Of a stretch of 64,000 bases of DNA, positions 51,504 through 61,656 are shown piece after piece. The notes beneath the pieces are model-generated. The model searched no databases. It was given only the letters and a program-made list of their open reading frames with translations, and was not told the origin of the DNA. Source of the stretch: Russula earlei (Eukaryota > Basidiomycota > Agaricomycetes > Russulales > Russulaceae); NCBI GenBank assembly GCA_025769875.1, contig JAGFNK010000007.1:124001-188000 (forward strand). The letters are read 5' to 3'. A program made the position numbers and the translations under genes. The first letter of the stretch is position 1, and each line of letters starts with the position of its first letter.

Positions 51504-54399
51504 TTGCCGTTTTCAGCGCACTTGGCAGAGCTTGAATTCCACCCAAATCGGTGCAGAAACCCCCTCAAACATGCGGGATGAATATCTCCCTCAAAACAGC
51601 TTCAATTCATATGAAAATTATTGTCCCTGAATCACCTGAATGAGGGCTAGGCAGCCCCATTGTTTTCATGAGATTTGAGTGAGAATTGGTGGAGCTGGAC
51701 TCAAGCCACCTCCACATGTGTATTAGATGAATTACAACTCAAAATCATGGTCTATATCTATTATTTTTCCCTCATGTTGTACCCATGGGCTGTCTTGAGG
51801 CAGCCCCATAGTTTTTTTGACTCAAGTGTTGTGGTGTGCAACATTGTTTTCAGTGTGATTGGAGTGACGGCCAGCCACTCATTGCCCCTCTTACCTCTCC
51901 ATTCTGACCATACACATACCCTGCGCCCATGCCCGCTCCAGCCTCCGTCCTTACATCGTGCACCATCGCCTCCGCCTCGCCTGCCTTGCCCATTGTCCCT
52001 GCGGTTCCCACCTCGTCCGCCGTTCCCGTCACCTCGTTCACCGCCGCCATCCTCGACTCGCCAGCCATCATTGCCTCGGCTCCACCTGCCCTCGCCATCC
52101 CAGCATTGCCCGCATTCGCCATCGTCGCCACCTCGTCTGTCCCCGCTGCCGTAGCCTCAGCCGTGACATCGCCTATCGCCACTGTCCCCATCTTAGCCCA
52201 ACCAGCTCCCGCGCCCTCAGTGTCGCCTGCTATGGCCACTGTCTCAGCTCCATGCACAACCACCATCTCAACCTCGCCCACCGACGTTTTAGCGCCGCCC
52301 GCCACTTCAGCCCTCGCAGCCTCGTCTGCCACCCCCGCCTTCGTCTCATCCGCTCCCGCGCCCTCAGTCGTCTCATCACCCTCAGTCTCGTCCGTCGCCT
52401 CGTCTGTTGCCACAGTAGCCTCAGTTGTGCCAGCCGCCGACTTCGCATCAGTCTCCGTCTTAGCCTCGCCCGTACTCGTCAGTTCAGCCCAGTCCGTCAT
52501 AGCACCAGCATCGCCAGCCGCCGCCGTCTCCACCCTGCCCTCAGCCTCAGCCTTCTCAGTCTCAGCCGCCGCCACCGCGCCCCTAGTTTTGCCAGCCGTC
52601 TCCATTGCCCCAGCTTCAGATCAGTGAACCGCCGCCACCGCGCTCTTAGCCTTGCCAGCCGCCTTAGTCTCGTCAGCCGCCACCGTAGCCTCAGCCTCAG
52701 CCACCGACGTCTTAGCGCCACATGCCGCCGTCTCCACCACCGTCTCACAAGCCACCGCCGCCACGCCCTTGTCAGCCACCGCCGCCGTCGCCCCTGCGTC
52801 ACCCTCAGTCGTCGCCTCTGCCCCGTCCGCCTCCACCGTCGCACCGGCTCAGTCCACCACCACCTTCTCAGTCTCAGCCTCAGTCTTCTCAGTCTCAGCC
52901 GCCGCTTTAGTAGTTTCGCGCGACACCAGCACCGCCGCACCGTCGCAACCCCTCGCCACCAGCACCACCCCAGAAGACCAAGAAGGCCTCGGCCACGAAC
53001 TTAGCCACGACACGCCACAACAGGAGCAGAAGCCGCCGCCGCAGGAGAAGCAGTCACGGACGCCAACAGCACACCGCACGCCGCCTCCCACATCACCTCC
53101 CCATCCGTTCGCGCGCTCTCGCCCACGTCTGCTGCCGACACCTGCAGTGGAGACGACCCCACCACCGCCACCGCAAGACGACAGATCCCACCCCCGCACA
53201 AGCCGCCCCACGCATCCTCTTTCTCGAGTCCTCGCCACCTACGTCTCTATCTACGAACTCACGCTCACCGCCTATGCCTTCGCTCCTCGTCCACGCCTGC
53301 TGCCACCACCTGCAATGGAGACGACCACGCCGCCACCGCCACAAGACAACACCACCACCACGCAGCCGCCATCTCGTCACCGCCGCCCTCATCTCCATCG
53401 CCTCCGTTTCCCATCGCCCTCGCCTCTTCCGTCATCGCCATCGCCGATCGCCGCCTTCGCGTCTTCCGCAGCACAAGCAACCACGACCGCCGCCTCAATT
53501 CAGACGTGAAAGGCTCAAAACACTCGCATTCAGACGCTTGACCGAGGACAGTCAAAGTTTCAAGCCCCTGGGAGGTGTAAGGAAGATTATGGCTGGCCTC
53601 GAAATCACATGCGAAAACGCGACACGACACGACATGAGACTGACACCTCAGCTCTCTTTCATCCCTTGCCACCTCCCTCTTGTTCCAGGCAGTCCACCGA
53701 CCACACACCACAAGCCATCTTGCGTGCGACATCAAGACCTCGATCGCATCGCCCAGCCCTCGCCACCGATCACACGCCCATGCACGCCTCGGCACACTAG
53801 ACGCGTTCGCGTCTCAAGCCTTTCACGACCGCCTCAACCGTCTCAACCAGTCTTGATTCATTTTCATGCCATTCATCTCTAGTACCTCTCTCCTGTATAT
53901 AAAAACACCCTAGCTACTCTGTAGTAGAAAGAGTTCAGAATAGGACCCCTCTTTGCAACCCACTCCTCTCTGTCTGTGAAAAACAAGAAGGATGGTCAGA
54001 ATCGAGAGGCGAGAGGGGTGATGAGTGGCTGACCGCGACTCCAATTGCACTGGAAACAACGTTGCACACCACAACACTTGAGTCAAAAACACTATGGGGC
54101 TGCCTCAAGACAGCCCATGGGTACAACATGAGGGAATAATAATAGATATAGACCATGATTTTGAGTTGTAATTCATCTAATACACATGTGGAGGTGGCTT
54201 GAGTCCAGCTCCACCAATTCTCACTCAAATCTCATGAAAACAATGGGGCTGCCTAGCCCTCATTCAGGCGATTCAGGGACAATAATTTTCATATGAATTG
54301 AAGCTGTTTTGAGGGAGATATTCATCCCGCATGTTTGAGGGGGTTTCTGCGCCGATTTGGGTGGAATTCAAGCTCCGCCAAGTGCGCTGAAAACGGCAA
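51504..54399. mobile_element. Family P TIR element, uninterrupted copy
   Basis: 2,896 bp with TA on both sides (51,502-51,503 and 54,400-54,401). Terminal inverted repeats of about 405 bp (51,504-51,910 and 53,990-54,399). Interior: an Ala/Ser/Pro-rich open frame on the plus strand and an LTR-E-like part at 53,580-53,990. The inverse arrangement equals the older copy at 30,222-43,505 after its insertions are removed, except that the gag-like head is missing here. No transposase seen. Confidence 0.9.
51929..53509 (+). CDS. Low-complexity Ala/Ser/Pro/Val-rich ORF of the P element
   Basis: Two long plus-strand frames, 51,929-52,627 and 52,652-53,509, in different phases, made of A, S, P, V, T and then a Pro/Arg/His-rich tail with TTPEDQEGLGHELSHDTPQQ. 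The same end motif is found in the minus-strand copy at 41.6 kb, so the coding direction and reading are shared by two copies. No domain. The very high GC and the synonymous-looking differences between copies argue for a once-translated protein, but the composition also keeps other frames open. Confidence 0.35.
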
Positions 54400-54401
54400 T
54401 A

Positions 54402-54653
54402 ATAAATGACGCTAGCGAGGGATAATAATCTCTCGCCAGCGCGGGAGGTTTTTCCTGATGTTTGTGCGCTCCTCAGCACCGATGAATGTAGTCAACCAAG
54501 TGACGGGACATCTCCGGTTACTCTAGACGTTTCGTACAAGATACTGCCTGTTTACACAAACTCTTGTTCATCTCACCACTCGTAAAACTCAGCACAAGAA
54601 AGAGTCAACGAGCCACGGGTTCATTGCAACGTGGCACGGAAACGCCGGCGATG
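54402..54653. other. Border between transposon island and gene region
   Basis: 252 bp downstream of the GH15 gene (its 3' flank). Contains an imperfect hairpin at 54,410-54,441 (CGCT-GCGAG against CTCGC-AGCG around TAATAA). No repeat shared with the island. Confidence 0.5.
54410..54441. repeat. Imperfect 13-bp hairpin
   Basis: CGCTaGCGAGgGA pairs with TCtCTCGCcAGCG around TAATAA. It lies 8 bp from the end of the P element and about 210 bp past the GH15 stop codon. Could be a terminator-like structure or an older element end. Confidence 0.5.
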
Positions 54654-57600
54654 TTAAAACCTCTTCCTCTTCATAGTTCTGGAGAGATTGAACGCCGTAG
54701 AGATGAGCGTGACATGGCTGGGTGAGCCATTCAGTGCATCGTCAGGTAGGTGATCATGAACTCGATACGTACGTGAAGCCTTGCACCGCATTTCCAAGAC
54801 TAGAATCGATGTCACGGGGCCGATGTCGAATGAATGAATGGATTGCTCACCCTTCACCCGATGGTGAAATCTCCTCAGTGCACAGCCCAACGTGGTTGGT
54901 GTATTGTAGAAAGTCCTGCCCTACATCAGCCCAGCAGCTGTCACAGTGACCCGGCTCACGCACCTCAAACATTCTGATCGATTGCTGTAGGGCGGCTTTG
55001 TCGAATTCGCCCACGCGGGTCAAGGCTTCGATGCACCTGGGCGTGGGGCATGATTATGGCATACACTTCAGTGAACTAGGACCTGCCGACCACAATGTAC
55101 AAAGACAGAAAGTACCCTCCTCCCCACCAACGCCGTCGTCGGACTTGGCTGTGTTGTAACGATAAACAAGGTTCTATATGGCATGTACTGAGCGTCACTG
55201 CTTCGGCGTCGGACGCACCGTTCGACCTACGTTGGCAGTCAGACCGCCACGCTCTGGACTCTTCAATATCGCATCCAGCGTGCTCCGGAAGCGCGGATCA
55301 GACTTTCAAAGTATGGGTCAAGTTGCGTATGTCACTCCGAGCCGACTTACAGCCGTAGAAAAGAACACAAGGGGCATGATGAGAACAGCGGAATCCAGGA
55401 CGTCGATGTCGTCATAACTTTGTGCAAAGAACTTCTTTTCAGGGTTCCATGCCTTCTGCATTATCTGCTCGTAAAGGTCGTCGCGTGCCTCCAGCCACTT
55501 GTTACGCCGAGGACAAGGAAGCGAGCGCTTGTCTGCAAGGCGCAGGCCTAGATCGAGGAATAAGCGGTGTTGTGAAGGACATCACGTTACACCAACCTCG
55601 GTCAATTGCCACCCTTGCATGTTGCTGGTAAAAAGGGGGTAGTCTTCTGATTTGAAGGATCCAGTACGTACCACATCATGATCTAACCATTGGTCGCATT
55701 AACCCTTTTCTACGCTGCTTCAAACTACATACCTTGGAATACTGTAAATCGGGAACCTTCAGCCAGACGAAAGAAGAATGGAGATACGGCTCACTGTGAA
55801 GTGTCTCTCTTTGTTCCGCACCTCCCTACCAGGTAAGCCGTTGGTGAGGATATCATCAACGACTATTCTTTTGCGAACTGACCAAATTGACCTAGAGGGG
55901 TTGTCAAACATGAGATGTAACGAACCACGACAAACAAGAAAGGAAGGTGGATTAGCACGCACAAATCCGGGTCGTTGTAGTGAGCGACCACGACTGTCGA
56001 TGACCAACTTTGTTGAATGTCGATTTCAATGTAATAATGGAACACATACAGTCCACCCTGTTCATCGAGTTTCAAGATTTAGGAAGTTGCCCAATGACTG
56101 TTGTGATAGGACGTACAAGTCGCGAACCTCAACCCTAGCACAGAGGTATTGATGAGCAAAAAGTACCCGGAACAACAGAAGTGGCAGTTACCATGTATCA
56201 TACGACTAGAGAGGATTATCGCATTAGCGAAAGCTCACGAATATCTACTATCGACTTGCCAGAGGTTTACCAAACTTCAGGATTTGAGAAATGAGTAGAG
56301 ATATACAGTGTCGTAAGCGCACCTTTTGCCCCAGATAGATACAATCCATCCTGACCATGTCTAGATTAGTTGGGGTTCACCTAATTTGAATGAATCGCAC
56401 AATTCGCCGTAAATGTCCTAGATTGTCGCGGTGTGAACTCTCTCCAGAGACGTATGTTAGATACTCACAAGTTGTATGTGGTCTATAGCACCATTGCCAA
56501 TTCTGACTGGTTTTGAGCCCTTATGCCCGTCCAAATGTGTGAGTTCCTTCTCAGGGAAAATTTTCTCGCCTTTGAGTGTTAGGCGGCCGTCAGAAATGCT
56601 TCGATTGAGGCACGAGATCAACAGACCATGGATGGTATACATTATCTGCAAGGAACCATCGGGATTCTTGTCTTTCAACCTGTCATAGATAAACTCCATG
56701 TAGGCTGGGAGGTACATAAGATCAAGCTCCACACAAGTGGATAATGACCGTACCATCTGCCTCCTGCGTGAAACCAAGGCGAATCAAAGCGTAAAGCGTG
56801 AAAGAAGCATCGCGAATCCACGATGCTCTGTAATCCCTGTATCATGTTTCGGTTGCAGAGAGAGGCGGCGCACATCCGATTGCAGAAACGCACCAGTTTC
56901 TGGTACCGCCGATGAACTCGGGTAGACTGAACGTTGGGCTGGCAACCACAGAACCTGGAAAAGGGTTAGATGATTGGGATCGACAGCAGTAGAGATATGT
57001 ATGTACGAACCCGTAGGCTCATAAATGAGAAGCTTCAGTGCGAGCGCGCTGCGATGAACAGCTTCTTTCCAAGAGCCATCATAAGTAGACTTGCGGATCC
57101 AGGCATTCCAGTAGTCGTTGGTGCCTTTCAGCAGATCGCGAAGAAGGTTCTTTGGGATCTTGAGCAACGGATAGGATGGGCTAGGGTAGGAGACGAGTAC
57201 CTTGGTAAGTAGAGGATCTTCTTTGTTGCGGAGATTGGTAGTGCCAGTTGGTAATTCTGTTACCCGATGCGGTGTTACAGAAAGTCGATGAATGGGTGCA
57301 ATCTGGCTCACGTTCAAATGAGACGCCAAGCCGCTGAGCTTGGTCGTTAGTTGGATTGCGAACATGCTGCCCCCCTGCGGTCTTTGGCGGGGTGCGAAGA
57401 ACAAACGTGACGACCTGTCCTTCTATCAAGTCCAGATCGGCACTGATACTTATGCCCTTATGACCTCGATGCCTCAGATCCAGAGTTCGCAGTTCGACAG
57501 AAGGAAACGGAACGCCGTCGATGACTGATTCCGCAACAAAACGGAGGTCGAGAGTGAGGTCACTTGACTCGAAAAGTGCTTTCTTCTGTTGATCGCCATT

Positions 57601-58542
57601 TGAGGGGATCGTGTCGTCGGCAACGAGCGAAGTGCGGTGCTCAGCTAGCGCATAGTTGAATGCGGGCGCACATTCAACGCGGATCGGTTGTTTGCCGCGG
57701 ACCACCTGCGGTGACACAGTTCAGCGAGTGCCGGAAAGATGCGGCACGTATGACGGATGCGAACCTCGACGCGACGAATCAACCAATGTAGGAGAGGTTT
57801 TTGTGCGGTCGCCGCTGGGTTACGAGGCAGGAAGTCTAAAAAGGGAGTCATCGACTCGGTAGCTTGGTCTATGCGCATTCAAAACACTCACCTGTGACGC
57901 TAACTACGCCCTCTTCGTTGAGGAATCTAGAGTTGGCTCAAAAGGTTAAGACAGCGAAGCCAGCGATCAAAATAGAATCAAATCACTTGGTTTGCAAGAC
58001 CTGGTAATAAAGACCGGCGGATTAGCAGGCTGTCGGTGCTGTCGGTATAGGGGGTGCAGAGGACACACACGTTTGAGTTGGGAAGGTAATTCTGCTTCGT
58101 GGTAAAGGGAATCCTCGGTGTAATCGAGAAATGTCCGCCCTAAGCAAAGTCAACTGGTCAGCCCAGATGGAAGCGCGCCCCCTCGGAGAACGACAACCTT
58201 ATCCTTGTCAAGAATCCGGGCAAATATGGAAGGCGAATCAAAATCAGGGATGCAATAGCTCTCGACTAGGGATGAGAATTGGGGAGAAAGGGGTCAATTG
58301 GATGGATATCAACGTAACTGTGTCGATACTCACTGGACCCGTCGGTGCTGACCTGGGAAAGGGAATTAGAGGGGAATAGAGTTGTGTAGAGATACCTACT
58401 AAGGCGGCAGTTCTCAGATTGCCGATCCTATGAGGTACCCAAATCAAGATCAAGGTATAAGGATGACGAGGAGGACAGCTCACAGGGCGTGATCAGAGAT
58501 AGGAATATAATCTCGCGTTTGACTCGGGATACAGAGGTTCAT
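54654..58542 (-). CDS. GH15 family glucoamylase/trehalase-like glycoside hydrolase
   Basis: Minus-strand, intron-rich (over ten GT-AG introns of about 40-70 bp); ATG at 58,542, TAA at 54,656-54,654. Read by splicing: a GH15 N-terminal beta domain ([65 protein letters not shown]), then the (alpha/alpha)6 catalytic domain ([121 protein letters not shown] with the probable general-acid Glu, [59 protein letters not shown]). It acts on alpha-glucosidic bonds; the exact substrate (starch/glycogen end or trehalose) is not decided. No signal peptide, so probably intracellular. The stretch near 56,750 (after IRLGF) was hard to splice. Confidence 0.85.
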
Positions 58543-58918
58543 GGATGGTTCTTAGAAATTGATGCCAGTAGCAAGGTCGTTATTTATTTATACGATCATC
58601 AAGACGTGATCCGGACCATTCAGCTGATCAGCTTACGCCCTGATGGCAACGTATGTATAATCATCAATCCAAGGCGATGCCGTACAAAACGTGATGAACC
58701 CGAACACGAATACAAATACTGATAGACATAGCGCGAACAGTGCGATGGGATACGTTGTAGGGTCGAGTGATCAACACTTGTACCAACTATCGTCATCATA
58801 AGCATTAAGATATTAAGACGGTTCGGTTCTCAATATCGATAAACATCACGATCGATCCCCCACGCTTACCTTCCCGACGCGAGCACTGTATTATCGAACG
58901 TCCCTTTCAACAAAGCCC
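58543..58918. promoter_or_regulatory. Divergent promoter between GH15 and PGM-like genes
   Basis: 376 bp separate the two start codons, which point away from each other. AT-rich with TTATTTATTTATACG near 58,581 and ATTAAGATATTAAG near 58,803. A shared regulatory region is likely (inference). Confidence 0.55.
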
Positions 58919-60242
58919 ATGTCTGTAAGGAGGAAATACGAGGTAACGCAAGCGTTGAGGAACCCACATTATCGACTCATCACGGTCTTCTTCAGGCTAT
59001 TCGGGGCTTTTTCGACCAAGACGAGCCATCTGCCGTACCCACAGTCATCGGACCAGTGAGCGTAGGTACAAATACATTGCGCAAGCGGCTCAACTGGTTT
59101 TCGGTAGACTCCCGAGTTTTTTGGTCTCAAATCGAGGTCATGGCCTAAGCTCATCGCTGAAATAGACGAGCTCTGCTCGAAGAGCTCAGATCCTGGCGTG
59201 TCGTACAAGGTTTTTTTCTTTGGAAGGCATGGCGAGGGCTTCCGTGAGTAGAATTTTCCGGAATGTCTTTGTGGTGATTGAGCAGCTGCACTATTATCTA
59301 CCTAGACAACGCCGCAATAACCCAATACGGTCAACAAGTAAGTGGGTTTGTTAATATATACTACGTCCTTCTGAATGATTTTGATAGGCTTGGGATGAGT
59401 ATGTGTTGTTTGTTACGAATTCATTTTTCGGGTTGACTGATCGAGGACCGAAGGAAATGGGGCTTATTAGACGGGGATGGTAAACTTATATGGGGACGTG
59501 CGTTTATAGAAATTGGCTCTGTCTTTGTTCATTGCTTGATATCCCCTCCCTATTCTCCTAGCTGATCCTCGCCTCACTGCCATTGGCGAGGACCAAGCCC
59601 GTAATGCACATGCCGCCTGGAAACGTGAAATAGCCCACGGCATTCCAGTCCCGCATAAATTTTATTGCAGCCCTCTGAAAAGGGCTCTCCGCACACTAGA
59701 GCTTACATTTGAAGGATTCCTTCCGGTGGATCCGAAACCCATCATACTCGAAGTAACGTCGTTGACGCCTTTTTGTGTGACCAATTAACGTATTTTCCGA
59801 CTCAGAACTGCCGTGAACACTATGGTAGACACTCTTGCGACAAGCGTAGCACACGATCGGCACTACAATCTGAATTTCCCAACTTTGTCTTTGAGGAAGG
59901 ATTTGAAGAGGAAGACGTCCTTTATTCTGCGGAGCGCGAAACCGAGGCAAACCTGCAGAGGCGCGCCAAGTTGGTCTTGGACAGAATTTTTGAGAAGGAT
60001 GATGATACCTGTGCGCTCACCCCTTGCCATCCAAAGTGGCTTAACCGTCGATCATTTCTAGATATTTCTGTCACCGCGCATTGTGGCTGGATCAGGGGGG
60101 CATTGCATACGATAGGGCGAGAAATTTATGAATTGCCCACTGGTGGTACGTGCACCTTCACTTGGGATCAGTTCCGGTGGGTTTTCTGGTCGAAACGGTT
60201 GACATTGAAACTGGGATCGAATTGAGTGGGAAACCAAACTGA
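58919..60242 (+). CDS. Phosphoglycerate mutase-like histidine phosphatase
   Basis: About 285 residues from eight or so short exons; ATG at 58,919 (MSVRRKYE, intron, then AIRGFFDQDEPS), TGA at 60,240. All histidine-phosphatase landmarks are present: FFFGRHGEGFHN with the phospho-accepting His in RHG; WDEKWGLLDGDGKLIWG and DPRLTAIGEDQA; FYCSPLKRALRT with the second Arg; ENCREHYGRH; EEGFEEEDVLY; and the second catalytic His in ISVTAHCGWIRG. Introns are GT-AG, e.g. between GEGF and HN and after IILE (59,766-59,812). Such fungal proteins are phosphatases or PMU1-like of unsettled substrate. No signal peptide seen. The divergent GH15 neighbour suggests a link to sugar metabolism, unproven. Confidence 0.85.
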
Positions 60243-60475
60243 ACTGATCCGCCAACAATGGCGATTCCGTTGGCTGATGTTAATTTATAGGGACTATCGT
60301 GGCTGTCGTGAAAGGAACCGTAATTTAGATGTTGTATCAGCTGACGTAATGACATGTGTTTGACCCACGCTTGCCGTCAGTCTCGCACACACACTGCACC
60401 TCCACACAATCTACTTGTATCCCACATTGCACCTCCATGTGAGTCGAGTGCACACTCTCCATCTCACAGCACTTC
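60243..60475. other. Intergenic, promoter of the Mpv17-like gene
   Basis: 233 bp between the PGM-like stop and the next start on the same strand. CT/CA-rich just before the ATG (CACACTCTCCATCTCACAGCACTTC), a common basidiomycete start-site context. Confidence 0.5.
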
Positions 60476-61414
60476 ATGACCTCAACAATCACTCTCGCTC
60501 GCGCTTATAAAAGATCCTTCGAGGCATACCCCCATGTTACTCTCGCCGTTGCAGGTGGAGCTTTGACTGCCCTCGGTGACGTCGTCGCCCAGTTATCACA
60601 ACACATCGTGTGTTTTCGCCCTGTTCCATATTCGACGATGCTAATGCGCTTTCATAGGTTGCGCCCGAAGATAACCGCAAGCCGGGACTCCACTATGATG
60701 TCCCTCGCACCCTCCGTTACTTTTGCTTTGGAGCGGGCATGAGTGAGTTTATCTCGCAATTCCAGGTGAAAAGAGCTCTCTTTTGACGAGCATGTCAGGT
60801 CCCCTCATCGGCCGCTGGAACAAGTATCTCGAGCACAAGTTCCCTCTTCGCTCGAGCAGAGAGGGTCCCGCCAGTTTTGCCGCTCTTTCCAAGAGAGTTG
60901 CCGTTGACCAGATCGTCATGGCACCTATCGGAGTTCGTCCTCACCCCATCACGCGCGCGCTCTTTTTTTATTTTTATTTTTTACACGGGGATCCTAGCTT
61001 TCGCTATTCCTTAGTTTTATGGGTATGATGGAAGGCCGCGACTCGAAACACATCCGTGCGAGATTCCAGGACATCTATCAGCCGGCACTGCTGGCCAACT
61101 GGAAGGTATGGCCGGCCGCGCAGGTTCGTTTCTCCCACCCTTGCGTTCTCGCGTCGTCTGGGCCCATTTGTGTTCACACGAGACGGGCGCTGGCAGTTTA
61201 TCAATTTCCGGTTTATGCCGTTGCCCTACCGCGTTCCGTTTCAACAAACCTGTGGCGTGTTCTGGACGCTCTACCTGTCGCTTATCAATTCCGCGTGAGT
61301 TCTTATGCCTTATCTCGGTAGTTCTGTTGCTGACCGGATGCGCGACCTTATAGAGAGAGTAAAAAACAGGACGCGGAGGACGCTCTACAGCAGACTCTCG
61401 AGCGACCACCCTAG
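60476..61414 (+). CDS. Mpv17/PXMP2 (PMP22) family membrane protein
   Basis: About 211 residues from six exons; ATG at 60,476, TAG at 61,412-61,414. Joined reading: YPHVTLAVAGGALTALGDVVAQL, GLHYDVPRTLRYFCFGAGMSPLIGRWNKYLE, VDQIVMAPIG, LSLFLSFMGMMEGRD, then the family signature region WKVWPAAQFINFRFMPLPYRVPFQQ and FWTLYLSLINS. Introns, all GT-AG: about 60,608-60,657, 60,743-60,799, 60,934-60,989, 61,125-61,199, 61,295-61,353. Four membrane segments expected; relatives sit in the mitochondrial inner membrane (Sym1/Mpv17) or the peroxisome membrane (PXMP2, Woronin sorting complex). Which one cannot be decided here. It converges with UTP4. Confidence 0.9.
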
Positions 61415-61656
61415 ACCGTCGCAGTTACTAGCGTCTTAACGGTAACAATTGACAACATCATTTGTTTTTACCCATAGTCCATTGTATCACTAGCACAGTA
61501 CCCCTTATCCTTTGTTCTGACGGGGATAATATTTGTCTGTCTTAGTCACTGCATTACACATACCTCTGATACGATCCCACATCGTTGTCACCAAGGAAAA
61601 ACGTTTTGGGAGTAATTACGGTAGATTGCTAATATGTTACTTTTTGTGCAAATGAA
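61415..61656. other. Intergenic, shared 3' flank of two convergent genes
   Basis: 242 bp, AT-rich, no ORF. Should hold both polyadenylation sites. Confidence 0.5.

Noticed and set aside
52000..53500. Long minus-strand and third-frame ORFs rich in Arg, Trp or His
   Set aside because: They are shadows of the GC-rich low-complexity Ala/Ser/Pro frame. Composition alone keeps several frames open.
58969..59208. Minus-strand ORF opposite the PGM-like gene
   Set aside because: The plus strand here splices into a complete histidine phosphatase, so the minus frame is a shadow.
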